DNA of 64,000 nt, from contig NZ_CP031415.1 in NCBI RefSeq assembly GCF_003367315.1, positions 742,001-806,000 on the forward strand. Direction: 5' to 3'. Below, piece after piece: positions 42,392 to 50,762 of this stretch. The notes below the pieces were generated by a model. It did not search any database and had not been told where the DNA came from. It saw only the letters and a list, made by a program, of their open reading frames with translations. How positions within the stretch are numbered: the stretch's first letter is position 1; each line of letters starts with the position of its first letter. This DNA is from Saccharospirillum mangrovi. Its GTDB lineage: Bacteria; Pseudomonadota; Gammaproteobacteria; Pseudomonadales; Natronospirillaceae. The position numbers and the translations under genes were made by a program.

Positions 42392-43198
42392 ATGACACGC
42401 ATTCTCTGGGTGGAAGACCAAAGTCACTGGATCGATCGCTTCAAGCCGGTGCTCGAAGCGACTGACTTTGGCGTGGAACCGACCCAGGTCACCACCTTCA
42501 AATTTGCCGAAGCCGCTTGCCAACATATTCGCGCAACGGATGCACCGCCGGATGTGGCGTTGCTCGACGCCCACATGGGTGGCAACAGCCATGCGGGTTT
42601 GCAGGTGTCGCGCGCGTTGCAAAAACGCTGGCCGGAGGTGCCGGTGTTGTACTTGTCGGAACACGCGGGCACCGACATCGAACAACAGGCGTTCGAACAA
42701 AACGGCACGCTGGATTTCATCGCCAAACACCAGCGCAATGTGGAAGCCGTCTTGTGTTGGCGCATTCGTGCGGTATTGCGTCAGCGCCAGCATCAGCAAC
42801 CTGCCATCGGCACGGTTACTCCGTTGCATCCGGCCGATACGTTGCGCAGCGGCGCGCTGAGCATCGACACCCGCACCTGGGAAGTGTTCTGGCGTGGCAC
42901 TCGTTTGATGAACCCGACCAACGCGCGTCGGCCCTTGGCGCCGACGCCGCGAAAAATTTTGCGCTTTCTGGTGGAAGCTGCGCCAAGTCCGTTATCGACC
43001 CGCCAGATCGTCGACAAACTCGATGCCGACCCGGAGCGGTTTTCCTACGCCAATTATCGCCAGCACATTCGCACGCTAAGACGCGCGTTCGACCAGGCCG
43101 AAGGCGAGCCAAACGCCTTCAGCGAACGCTGTCGGCAAGGTGAAGGCATCGTCACCTTTGGCGATGAGGAATCCTATTGCTGGAGGCCGTATGACTGA
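42392..43198 (+). CDS. Response regulator with OmpR-like winged helix
   Basis: A 268-residue protein. The receiver domain has the acidic pair in LWVEDQ, phospho-acceptor D59 in VALLDAHMGG, the Ser in LYLSEH and the Lys in DFIAKHQ. The C-terminal wHTH (about 160-268; TPRKILRFLVEAAPSPLSTR, NYRQHIRTLRRAF) is OmpR-like. It overlaps the sensor kinase gene by eight bases. It is probably the regulator of the divergent VWA/coiled-coil operon. Confidence 0.8.
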   Translation: MTRILWVEDQSHWIDRFKPVLEATDFGVEPTQVTTFKFAEAACQHIRATDAPPDVALLDAHMGGNSHAGLQVSRALQKRWPEVPVLYLSEHAGTDIEQQAFEQNGTLDFIAKHQRNVEAVLCWRIRAVLRQRQHQQPAIGTVTPLHPADTLRSGALSIDTRTWEVFWRGTRLMNPTNARRPLAPTPRKILRFLVEAAPSPLSTRQIVDKLDADPERFSYANYRQHIRTLRRAFDQAEGEPNAFSERCRQGEGIVTFGDEESYCWRPYD

Positions 43199-44843
43199 CA
43201 AGACTTCAACGACTGATCGTCCGTTTCAACCCAAATTAGCCATCCATTTCAGCTGGCCGAGCAGTTTTGCTGCGCTGGGGTTGATCACCTATTTGTTCCT
43301 CGCTACCGAACCGGATATCGCCGCCTATTACGGCCTGACGGGTGAGATTTTTGTGTGGCAATACAAAGTAGCCGCGATGGCTGTTTTCGCCTTGCTGTTG
43401 TGGTGGGATGCGCATCGCTACGGCCGCGATAAGCGACGACACAAACGCGAACGCGAACGGCTGCGCGGGGAAATCAATCAACTCTGGGACAGCCGCAAAC
43501 AACTGCAACGCAAGGCCCACGCTCACGCCGGCCAGGCTGACAAACTCAAATTATTCATCAGCGACAAGCTGTTGGAATACATCGAATACGACGAAAAATT
43601 TTTGCACTTCAAAAGCATCGCCGCTGAGGTGCGCCACAACGGCGTGATCAGTTTCGACAAAGTTCAGGGCGCGCTCGAAGCGGCCCACGCCGGCTTGCCC
43701 GAAGGCGATATGGCGCGCCGTATGACGGGCGATGCGTTGGAGCAATTGCGTTATCTGTGGGACTTGCTGGACCTGGCAACGGCCGACAACATCGCGCTGC
43801 ACATCGCCAACCAAATGTTCGAATTTGAAGAGCAATATTACCAGCGCGAACTCAACGCCGAGGCAACGGCAACCTGGGCCTTGCAGCCGGATTTCTCACC
43901 GGTACGGGCGCTGCAACGGGCGCTGTTACCGATGCTGGAAAAACCGACTGAATTTTCCGAACGACTGCAAAGCGACTTGCCGCTGCAATGGTCGGACGAC
44001 AGCCAGTTTCATGTACACATCGAGCCAACCGGCAATTTGCTCGGCAACGAAAACCATTGGGTATTGATGTTGGAAAATCTATTGAAGAACGCTCAGTTTT
44101 TCAGTGGTAAACGCCCGTACCGGCACAAGCATCGCCGCATTGCCATTGCGCTGCGTGAGCAGCAAGGGCACGCGCACTTGAGTGTGTTTAATGGCGGCCC
44201 GCCGATCAGCGCTGACGATCAACAACGCGTGTTCCAATTGGGCTATTCCACGCGTCGTGTGAAAGAACATCACGGCAAAGGATTGGGTTTGTTTTTTGTC
44301 GGCGAAATCGTCAAAGGCTACGAAGGCCAGGTGCGCATTCGCAACATTGAAAACACGCCGGCGCGGTTGTCATTGCGGGTCACGTTGAAAGACGGCCGGG
44401 TCGTTACCGATATGATTGAAACTCAAATGGTCGATGAGTTACCGCAAGTCAAACTCACCGACGGCACGCTCAACAACGAACGCCGCTGGCAACTGGATCA
44501 TCGGGCGGTGGAAGTGGAAATTGCCGCCCAAGGGCGTAGCGAGCCGCATCGGTTAGCGTTGGGAGACAGCAGCGGAAAAACGCTCTGGCTCGATCCGGAA
44601 AACCCCGGACGACCGGCCTGGGCGCTGCAAGTGCAGTGTCGGCGCCGCGACACCGAACTGGTGTTCACGCCGCTGGACGTGCGCGGCGTGGCCTTTGATG
44701 TAGCCATACCGCTGGCGGCGTCACGATTGGACGACGATTCGTCCGATCTCGATCTGGAGCCGGATCTCGACCGTCTGAATGAGCCTTTCCGAGCGCTGGA
44801 AGATTTTCGCGATACCGGCACGGAACCTTTCTCCTCGTCCTGA
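43191..44843 (+). CDS. Atypical sensor histidine kinase
   Basis: 550 residues from the ATG at 43191 inside the regulator stop. Two N-terminal membrane helices (about 20-75) have almost no periplasmic loop, so sensing is probably within the membrane or cytoplasm. A coiled coil follows. The likely phospho-acceptor His is in EVRHNGVISFDKV, not a standard HExxxP box. The ATPase domain is clear: N box ENLLKNAQFF, G1 VFNGGPP, G2 HGKGLGLFFV. An unusual C-terminal extension of ~140 residues, ending in an acidic tail (DDDSSDLDLEPDLD), follows the kinase core. Confidence 0.75.
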   Translation: MTDKTSTTDRPFQPKLAIHFSWPSSFAALGLITYLFLATEPDIAAYYGLTGEIFVWQYKVAAMAVFALLLWWDAHRYGRDKRRHKRERERLRGEINQLWDSRKQLQRKAHAHAGQADKLKLFISDKLLEYIEYDEKFLHFKSIAAEVRHNGVISFDKVQGALEAAHAGLPEGDMARRMTGDALEQLRYLWDLLDLATADNIALHIANQMFEFEEQYYQRELNAEATATWALQPDFSPVRALQRALLPMLEKPTEFSERLQSDLPLQWSDDSQFHVHIEPTGNLLGNENHWVLMLENLLKNAQFFSGKRPYRHKHRRIAIALREQQGHAHLSVFNGGPPISADDQQRVFQLGYSTRRVKEHHGKGLGLFFVGEIVKGYEGQVRIRNIENTPARLSLRVTLKDGRVVTDMIETQMVDELPQVKLTDGTLNNERRWQLDHRAVEVEIAAQGRSEPHRLALGDSSGKTLWLDPENPGRPAWALQVQCRRRDTELVFTPLDVRGVAFDVAIPLAASRLDDDSSDLDLEPDLDRLNEPFRALEDFRDTGTEPFSSS

Positions 44844-44903
44844 GTCGAAACCAGACCCGGGCACAGTGGTGGCTGGGTTCACTCACTGGAAAGGAGAATA
44901 ACG

Positions 44904-45065
44904 ATGAGTCAATTCAAACTGTTGAGTTTACCGGCGGCGGTTTTTGTCGCTTTGTTGGGTGTTGCTGGTTGTTCCAGTATGGGATCGGACGATCACATGA
45001 TGGACGACGATATGAAAGACAGCGACATGATGCACGACGACGACATGATGAAAGACGAGATGTAA
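44904..45065 (+). CDS. 53-residue Asp/Met/His-rich lipoprotein
   Basis: AAGGAG precedes the ATG. The lipobox LGVAGC gives a mature part of only about 33 residues. After SSMGSDDHMM it consists almost wholly of Asp, Met, His and Lys in a near-repeat (MMDDDMKDSD, MMHDDDMMKD). Such composition suggests metal binding (Cu, Mn or similar) at the membrane. It follows the sensor kinase gene by 60 bases and could be its target or partner. No homologue recognised. Confidence 0.6.
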   Translation: MSQFKLLSLPAAVFVALLGVAGCSSMGSDDHMMDDDMKDSDMMHDDDMMKDEM

Positions 45066-45074
45066 GTCGTTCAG

Positions 45075-45108
45075 GCGGGCAATGCGCCGAGGCCATTGCC
45101 CGCTGTTC
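45075..45108 (+). terminator. Probable terminator after the small lipoprotein
   Basis: GCGGGCAATG (45075-45084) pairs with CATTGCCCGC (45094-45103); only a broken T-run follows. It lies ten bases after the stop, between convergent genes. Confidence 0.55.
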
Positions 45109-45120
45109 TGTTATTCCGAT

Positions 45121-45387
45121 TTAATCCCAAAACTCCACTGTCGCATCCACCACCACTTTGCAGCTGCACGCCAGAATGTCGTTGGCGCCGCAAAAAGCGA
45201 GCGGCTCGCCAACTTCTTCAACACGACCACTGATCAGTGTCATGCGGCAGGCACCGCAATAGCCTTCGCGACATTGATAGGGAATTTGATGGCCCTGATC
45301 TTCAAGTTGTTGCAGCACGGTTCGGTCGCGTTCGGGGAACAATTTAACCTTGCGCGTGCTGCGGTTATCAGCGCGTTGCTGACTCAC
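45121..45387 (-). CDS. yfaE: YfaE-type [2Fe-2S] ferredoxin for class Ia ribonucleotide reductase
   Basis: 88 residues. The cluster ligands are C39-x4-C44-x2-C47 (CREGYCGAC) and a distal Cys in [16 protein letters not shown] matches E. coli YfaE, which maintains the diferric-tyrosyl radical cofactor of NrdB. The gene overlaps nrdB by four bases. Confidence 0.92.
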   Translation of the reverse strand: MSQQRADNRSTRKVKLFPERDRTVLQQLEDQGHQIPYQCREGYCGACRMTLISGRVEEVGEPLAFCGANDILACSCKVVVDATVEFWD

Positions 45388-46508
45388 AACTCGAAGTCTC
45401 CGAGTGCGTCGGCATCAACATCCGAATGAATGGCACCAACCAGATAGGTGGTGATTTCGGTTTCCTGCGGCGCGACCTGAACTGAGTCGCTTTGCAGCCA
45501 GGCGTCCATCCACGGCAGCGGGTTTTTCGGTGCGCCGAACAACGGCTGCTGACCGAGCGCCGCCAGACGCTGATCGGTAATGTGCTCAACGTACTGGCCG
45601 AGAATGTCGGCGTTCAAACCAATCATTGAACCGTCTTTAAACAGATACTTGGCCCACTCGCGTTCCTGCTCGGCGGCCTCTTTGAAAATCTGAATCAAGG
45701 TCTGTTGTTCTTCGGCGGCAATCTCGCCCATTTCCGGATCGTCCTGACCTTTAGCCATCAGGTTCAACATGTGCTGAGTGCCGGTTAAATGCAGTGCTTC
45801 ATCGCGCGCAATAAAGCGAATGATTTTGGCGTTGCCTTCCATTTTGGAGCGTTCGGCGAAAGCGAAACTGCAGGCGAAACTGACGTAAAAACGAATCGCT
45901 TCGAGCACGTTGACCGACACCATGGTGCGGTACAAAGCGCGCTTTAATTCGCGCAGCGCCGCTTTGCCTTCACTGCCGGCGCGCCAGGCGTCGCTGGCGG
46001 TCTGGAAGCGCTGGGTTTGGGCAATCAGTTCGTCGTAATAACGCGTTACCGAGGTCGCACGGGCGACGATGGCCGGGTTGGCAACGATGTCGTCGAACAC
46101 CTTGCCCGGCTCGGTCAACACATTGCGCATGATGTGGGTGTAAGAACGCGAATGAATGGTTTCGCTGAACGCCCAGGTTTCAATCCAGGTTTCCAGTTCC
46201 GGCAAGGAAACGATCGGCAACAGGGCAACGTTCGGTGAACGGCCTTGCACGCTGTCGAGCAGTGTCTGGTATTTCAGGTTGCTCAAAAAGATGTGCTGTT
46301 CGTGTTCCGGCAGAGCGATGAAATCTTTGCGGTCGCCGCTCAGATCGACTTCTTCCGGACGCCAGAAAAACGACAATTGTTTTTCGATCAGTTTTTCAAA
46401 AATCGAATATTTCTGCTGGTCGTAACGCGCCACGTTGACCGTTTCACCGAAGAACATCGGTTGGCTGAACGGATCGAAATCGGCCTGGTTGAATGTTTTG
46501 TAACTCAT
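45384..46508 (-). CDS. nrdB: Ribonucleoside-diphosphate reductase class Ia, beta subunit
   Basis: 374 residues, normal for Nrd[21 protein letters not shown] is the characteristic N-terminus. The diiron ligands and radical Tyr region are present ([38 protein letters not shown]). It generates the tyrosyl radical used by NrdA. It lies downstream of nrdA with a 125-base gap and is coupled to yfaE. Confidence 0.95.
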   Translation of the reverse strand: MSYKTFNQADFDPFSQPMFFGETVNVARYDQQKYSIFEKLIEKQLSFFWRPEEVDLSGDRKDFIALPEHEQHIFLSNLKYQTLLDSVQGRSPNVALLPIVSLPELETWIETWAFSETIHSRSYTHIMRNVLTEPGKVFDDIVANPAIVARATSVTRYYDELIAQTQRFQTASDAWRAGSEGKAALRELKRALYRTMVSVNVLEAIRFYVSFACSFAFAERSKMEGNAKIIRFIARDEALHLTGTQHMLNLMAKGQDDPEMGEIAAEEQQTLIQIFKEAAEQEREWAKYLFKDGSMIGLNADILGQYVEHITDQRLAALGQQPLFGAPKNPLPWMDAWLQSDSVQVAPQETEITTYLVGAIHSDVDADALGDFEL

Positions 46509-46600
46509 GGTGTGTCCTTGTCAGCCACGGCTGAAAATCAAACTGTCAAACTCAAACTTTCAAGCTCGAATAATCAAACAGATAACCGGTAGAAAGCAGT

Positions 46601-46624
46601 CGGCCCCACCCGAAGGTGAGGCCG
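46601..46624 (-). promoter_or_regulatory. UUCG-capped hairpin between nrdA and nrdB
   Basis: On the minus strand CGGCCTCACC-TTCG-GGTGGGGCCG forms a ten-base stem with one mismatch and a UUCG tetraloop. No T-run follows. It may set the nrdA:nrdB ratio or protect the nrdA 3' end. Confidence 0.5.
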
Positions 46625-46633
46625 TTTGAGGAC

Positions 46634-48901
46634 TTAGATTTTGCACGCTCCGGATGCGCAATCGTCGTCCTCGAGTTCGGCGCCAGCGCCGTCTCGGGTG
46701 TTGTGGTAATACAGGGTTTTCACGCCCAGCTTGTACGCGGTCAGCAAATCGTTGATCAATTGCTGCATCGGTACTTTGCCGCCGGTGAAGCGGGCCGGGT
46801 CGTAATTGGTGTTGGCGGAAATCGACTGGTCGACGAACTTCTGCATCACACCGACCAGGTTCAGATAACCCTGGTTGCTGCCTTGTTGCCACAGCAGCTC
46901 GTACTGGTCTTTCAACGTGGCAATTTCCGGTACGACCTGTTTCATAACGCCGTCTTTGGACGTCTTGACCGACACCAGACCACGCGGTGGCTCAATGCCG
47001 TTGGTGGCGTTGGCAATCTGTGAAGACGTTTCAGACGGCATCAGCGCGGTCAGCGTAGAGTTGCGCAGACCGTCGCGTTTGATGTCGGCGCGCAGCGCTT
47101 CCCAATCCAGTTTCAACTCGGTGTTGCACACCTTGTCGAGGTCTTTCTTGTAAGTGTCGATTGGCAGTCGGCCGGCGGCGTATTGGGTTTCGTTGAAGCC
47201 CGGGCAGGCACCGAATTCGGCGGCCAGTTTGTTCGACGCTTTGAGCAGGTAATATTGAATCGCTTCGAAAGTTTCGTGCGTTAAATCCAGCGCGGAACCG
47301 TCGGAATATTTCTTGCCGTTTTTAGCCAGGTAGTAGGCGTAGTTGATGACGCCAATGCCCAAGGTGCGGCGCTTCATGGAGCCCAGTTCGGCGGCCTTGA
47401 CCGGGTAATCCTGGTAGTCGAGCAGGCTGTCGAGTGCGCGCACGATCAGTTCGGATAATTCTTCCAGTTCGTCGAGCGATTCCAGCGCGCCCAGGTTGAA
47501 CGCAGCCAGGGTGCACAGCGCGATTTCACCGTTCTCATCGTTAATGTCGTTGAGCGGTTTGGTCGGCAGGGTGATTTCCATGCACAGATTGCTTTGGCGT
47601 ACTGGTGCCAGTTTCGGATCGAAGGCGCCGTGGGTGTTGCAGTGGTCAACGTTCTGAATATAGATGCGGCCGGTGGACGCACGTTCCTGCAGCAGAGTGG
47701 AGAACAGTTCCACTGCCGGAATCGATTTCTTGCGAATGTCTTCGCGCTGTTCGTATTCGGCGTACAGACGTTCGAACTCTTCCTGATCTTCAAAGAAGGC
47801 GTCGTACAGGCCGGGCACGTCGGCCGGGCTGAACAGGGTGATCTGTTGGTTTTTGATCAGACGGGTGTACAGCAGACGGTTGATCTGCACGCCGTAGTCG
47901 AGCTGGCGCACGCGGTTTTCTTCAACACCGCGGTTGTTTTTCAGCACCAGCAGGCTTTCCACTTCCAGGTGCCACAGCGGGTAGAACAAGGTCGCGGCAC
48001 CGCCACGAACACCGCCTTGTGAGCAGCATTTCACCGCAGTCTGGAAATGTTTGTAGAACGGAATGCAGCCGGTGTGGAAGGCCGCGCCGCCGCGAATCGG
48101 TGAACCGATGGCGCGAATGCGGCCGGCGTTGATGCCGATACCGGCGCGCTGGCTGACGTAACGCACAATGGCGGCCGAGGTGGCGTTGATCGAATCCAGG
48201 CTGTCGTCACTTTCAATCAGTACGCAGGAACTGAATTGACGCGTCGGTGTGCGCACGCCCGACATCAACGGCGTTGGCAGCGACAGTTTGAAGGTGGAGG
48301 CGGCTTCGTAAAAACGCTGAATGATGTCCAGGCGCTGATCTTTCGGATAAGACGCGAACAGGCTGGCGGCGATCAGCACGTACAAAAACTGGGGCGATTC
48401 ATAAACATCGCCGGTTACCCGGTTCTGCACCAGGTATTTGCCTTCGAGCTGTTTCACAGCGGCGTAGGAGAAATTCAGGTCACGCTCATGACGCAGGAAG
48501 CTTTCCATCGCTTCGTAGTCGGCTTCGGAGTAGTCGGTGAACAGGTGCGAGTCGTAACGGCCGGCTTCGACCATGGCTTCAACATGGGCGCGCAGCTTGG
48601 GTGGCTGGAATTCGCCATAGGCGCGCTTGCGCAGATGGAAGATTGCCAGGCGCGCGGCCAGATATTGGTAGTCGGGCGTTTCAGCGCTGATCAGATCGGC
48701 CGCAGCCTTGATCAGGGTTTCGTGAATGTCGCTGGTGGTGATGCCGTCGTGGAATTGCAACTGGGCTTTCAGTTCCACCTGAGATACGGACACATCGTCC
48801 AGACCTTCAGCGGCCCAGTTCAGTACTTTGTGGATCTTGTCGAGGTCCAGTGGTTCAGCGTTTCCGCCGCGCTTGACCACTGTGATTTGGGAAGTGTTCA
48901 C
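46634..48901 (-). CDS. nrdA: Ribonucleoside-diphosphate reductase class Ia, alpha subunit
   Basis: 755 residues from the GTG at 48901, which has AGGAG six bases upstream; an in-frame GTG at 48973 is less likely. The N-terminal ATP cone (ITVVKRGGNAEPLDLDKIHK) is the activity site. FSSCVLIESDDSLDSI and NLCMEITLPTKPL surround the active-site Cys pair and the Cys/Glu radical site. The C-terminus DDCASGACKI carries the shuttle cysteines. It reduces ribonucleoside diphosphates. Tandem NrdR boxes lie about 380 bases upstream. Confidence 0.95.
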   Translation of the reverse strand: MNTSQITVVKRGGNAEPLDLDKIHKVLNWAAEGLDDVSVSQVELKAQLQFHDGITTSDIHETLIKAAADLISAETPDYQYLAARLAIFHLRKRAYGEFQPPKLRAHVEAMVEAGRYDSHLFTDYSEADYEAMESFLRHERDLNFSYAAVKQLEGKYLVQNRVTGDVYESPQFLYVLIAASLFASYPKDQRLDIIQRFYEAASTFKLSLPTPLMSGVRTPTRQFSSCVLIESDDSLDSINATSAAIVRYVSQRAGIGINAGRIRAIGSPIRGGAAFHTGCIPFYKHFQTAVKCCSQGGVRGGAATLFYPLWHLEVESLLVLKNNRGVEENRVRQLDYGVQINRLLYTRLIKNQQITLFSPADVPGLYDAFFEDQEEFERLYAEYEQREDIRKKSIPAVELFSTLLQERASTGRIYIQNVDHCNTHGAFDPKLAPVRQSNLCMEITLPTKPLNDINDENGEIALCTLAAFNLGALESLDELEELSELIVRALDSLLDYQDYPVKAAELGSMKRRTLGIGVINYAYYLAKNGKKYSDGSALDLTHETFEAIQYYLLKASNKLAAEFGACPGFNETQYAAGRLPIDTYKKDLDKVCNTELKLDWEALRADIKRDGLRNSTLTALMPSETSSQIANATNGIEPPRGLVSVKTSKDGVMKQVVPEIATLKDQYELLWQQGSNQGYLNLVGVMQKFVDQSISANTNYDPARFTGGKVPMQQLINDLLTAYKLGVKTLYYHNTRDGAGAELEDDDCASGACKI

Positions 48902-49279
48902 CTGCGTCTCCTGTCGTGTATCCGGTGGTGACGCGCCGAGCGGTGCCAACCTTCCTGGCGACTGCCGCTCCACCGCAGCTCACCCCCGTTTGCTGCGTTT
49001 TAAAAAGGAACCGGAGTTCCGTTGTGCATCCGGCCGGGAAACGGTGGCAGTGCAACGGAGTGTCGCTGATGTTTGCCCCTCGACTGCGCCCTGGAGGCTG
49101 CAAAAATCAGAGTGACTCGACACGTTGCGGTGCGCGTTTGTTTCGGTGCCGTTTCCGCATCGGACATCGGGAGTGAAGCGGTTGACCTCGTTTGTTTTAC
49201 CGCCTTGAAAACACCCCTGTGGGCGGTGTTTTCGCACCCGGAAAGTCCGAACCGCCCTGGTGGGGCTGGAACGCCAAAA
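48902..49279 (-). other. Long nrdA leader region
   Basis: No gene. Read toward nrdA it holds several possible hairpins: AAAACACC/GGTGTTTT (49208-49232), overlapping the alternative ACCGCC/GGCGGT (about 49199-49228), and GGAAC-CGGA-GTTCC (49008-49021). The first two cannot form together. No cobalamin-box riboswitch was found. Confidence 0.45.
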
Positions 49280-49327
49280 TGCCTAGATATGGTGGTCTCT
49301 AACACCATGGCTGTCAATATATAGTTG
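49280..49327 (-). promoter_or_regulatory. Tandem NrdR boxes
   Basis: Two matches to the NrdR consensus acaCwAtATaTwGtgt: 49280-49295 (core CTAGATATGGTG) and 49312-49327 (core CAATATATAGTT). Their starts are 32 bases apart, about three helical turns, as seen for NrdR pairs in other gammaproteobacteria. TTGACA overlaps the second box on the minus strand, consistent with a repressed nrdA promoter. Confidence 0.8.
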
Positions 49328-49679
49328 GTCTGTGAGTGCTCGCTCGCCCGCTGTTGGCCGCCTCAGAGTGGCTGTTCAGAAACTGATCGCGAGGTTCGGT
49401 GGTGGTCTGTTGATGCGTCGCTCAGAAAACGTTCAGGCGGCATTTTGGGTACGTCAAAATGTGGCCATTTTGGGGTGGCGTCTGAGTCAGATTTTTGTCT
49501 GAAAGGTCTGGTTGCGCAAAACCAATTGAAGGCGGTATCGCTCTTGTTGGGATACTGGGTTGCTACCTTTTGAATTTTGATCGCTGGTTCGCACATTATT
49601 TTCGATAAGTCTTGCAAATAAAGTATCTAAATGATGTTCTTCGTCGCTTTCTGAATGTACTCAGGTATAGGAAGGATAG
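49328..49679. other. Gene-free stretch between nrdA control region and glycosyltransferase
   Basis: No gene seen. It contains CATTTTG-N7-CAAAATG (49440-49460) followed closely by another CCATTTTGGGG, a small cluster of the word CATTTTGG. The last 60 bases are AT-rich and presumably contain the promoter of the glycosyltransferase gene. Confidence 0.4.
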
Positions 49680-50762
49680 GTGTCCAGGGTTCAGTTGTCG
49701 GTAGTCATTCCGACTTATAACGAAGTCGACAATATCGCGGCTCTGGTGCAGCGGTTGCGCCAGGTTCTCACCGACCACCACTGGGAAGTCATCTTTGTGG
49801 ACGATGATTCACCCGACGGCACGCTGGCAGCGATTCAGGCGTTGGCCGCAGACGACGCGCGGATTCGCTACATTCACCGCCAAGGCCGACGCGGCCTGAA
49901 TTCGGCGTGCAAGGAGGGCATCTTGGCTGCGAGCGGTGACTGCATCGCCGTTATGGACGCCGATTTGCAGCACGATGAGCGCGTTCTGCCCTCAATGCTG
50001 GCGCAGGCGCAGCAGCACGATCTGGTGGTTGCCAGTCGCTATATCGGCAGCGGCGGCGTATCGGACTGGTCCAGATTCCGGCTGTTGATCAGTCGCGCGG
50101 CCACCTGGCTCAGCCGAGTCTTTGTGCGCCATCAACTGAGCGATCCGATGAGTGGTTTCTTTCTGATGCGGCGGGATTTTGCGCTGCGCGGTGTCGATCA
50201 GATCGACAGCGACGGTTTTAAAATTCTGCTGGAACTGGTCGCCAAAGCGCCGTCTTCGACTCGAGTGGCGGAAGTGCCCTATGTGTTTCGCAGCCGGCTC
50301 GCCGGTGAAAGCAAACTCGACAGCCGCGTCGCCTTACAGTTGCTGGCGTTTCTGTTGAAGCATCGGTTCGGCCAGCGCTTTCCGTTCGAATTGTGTCTGT
50401 ATGCCTTGGTCGGTGGACTGGGCGTGTCGGTGCATCTGGGCGTTTTGGGCGGGTTGCACAAAATCGTCGGTCTGGATTTCCGGTTGGCTCAGGCGTTAGC
50501 CATCCTGCTGGCGATGACCAGTAATTTTTATCTGAACAACTGGCTGACTTTTGCCAACTCGCAACGCCGTCATGCCAGCACGCTGCGTGCCTTGTTGTCT
50601 TACGGTCTGGTGTGTTCGATGGGCGCGGGTTTGAGCTATCTGGTGTCGGTGTTTCTCTACGCACACGCTACGCCGTGGTGGTTGGCCAGTTTCTCTGGCA
50701 TCCTTGCCGGCTTTTTCTGGAATTACCAAGCGGCGAGGCTGTGGGTGTGGTGTCGGGCGTAA
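49680..50762 (+). CDS. Dolichyl/polyprenyl-phosphate mannosyltransferase-like GT2 with GtrA domain
   Basis: 360 residues from the GTG at 49680 (GGAAGG upstream). The GT2 domain (1-225) has VVIPTYNEVDNI, FVDDDSPDGT, MDADLQHDER and DPMSGFFLMRRD, matching DPM synthase-type enzymes that make polyprenyl-phosphate sugars. The C-terminal 125 residues form a four-helix GtrA-like domain (LCLYALVGGLGVSVHLGVLG), thought to flip the lipid-linked sugar. The next gene is a multi-spanning mannosyltransferase-like protein that could use the product. Confidence 0.85.
   Translation: MSRVQLSVVIPTYNEVDNIAALVQRLRQVLTDHHWEVIFVDDDSPDGTLAAIQALAADDARIRYIHRQGRRGLNSACKEGILAASGDCIAVMDADLQHDERVLPSMLAQAQQHDLVVASRYIGSGGVSDWSRFRLLISRAATWLSRVFVRHQLSDPMSGFFLMRRDFALRGVDQIDSDGFKILLELVAKAPSSTRVAEVPYVFRSRLAGESKLDSRVALQLLAFLLKHRFGQRFPFELCLYALVGGLGVSVHLGVLGGLHKIVGLDFRLAQALAILLAMTSNFYLNNWLTFANSQRRHASTLRALLSYGLVCSMGAGLSYLVSVFLYAHATPWWLASFSGILAGFFWNYQAARLWVWCRA

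Noticed and set aside
48902-49310. Cobalamin riboswitch upstream of nrdA
   Set aside because: Only an imperfect GCACTGCC-like word was found; the conserved B12 box and the rest of the aptamer were not visible.
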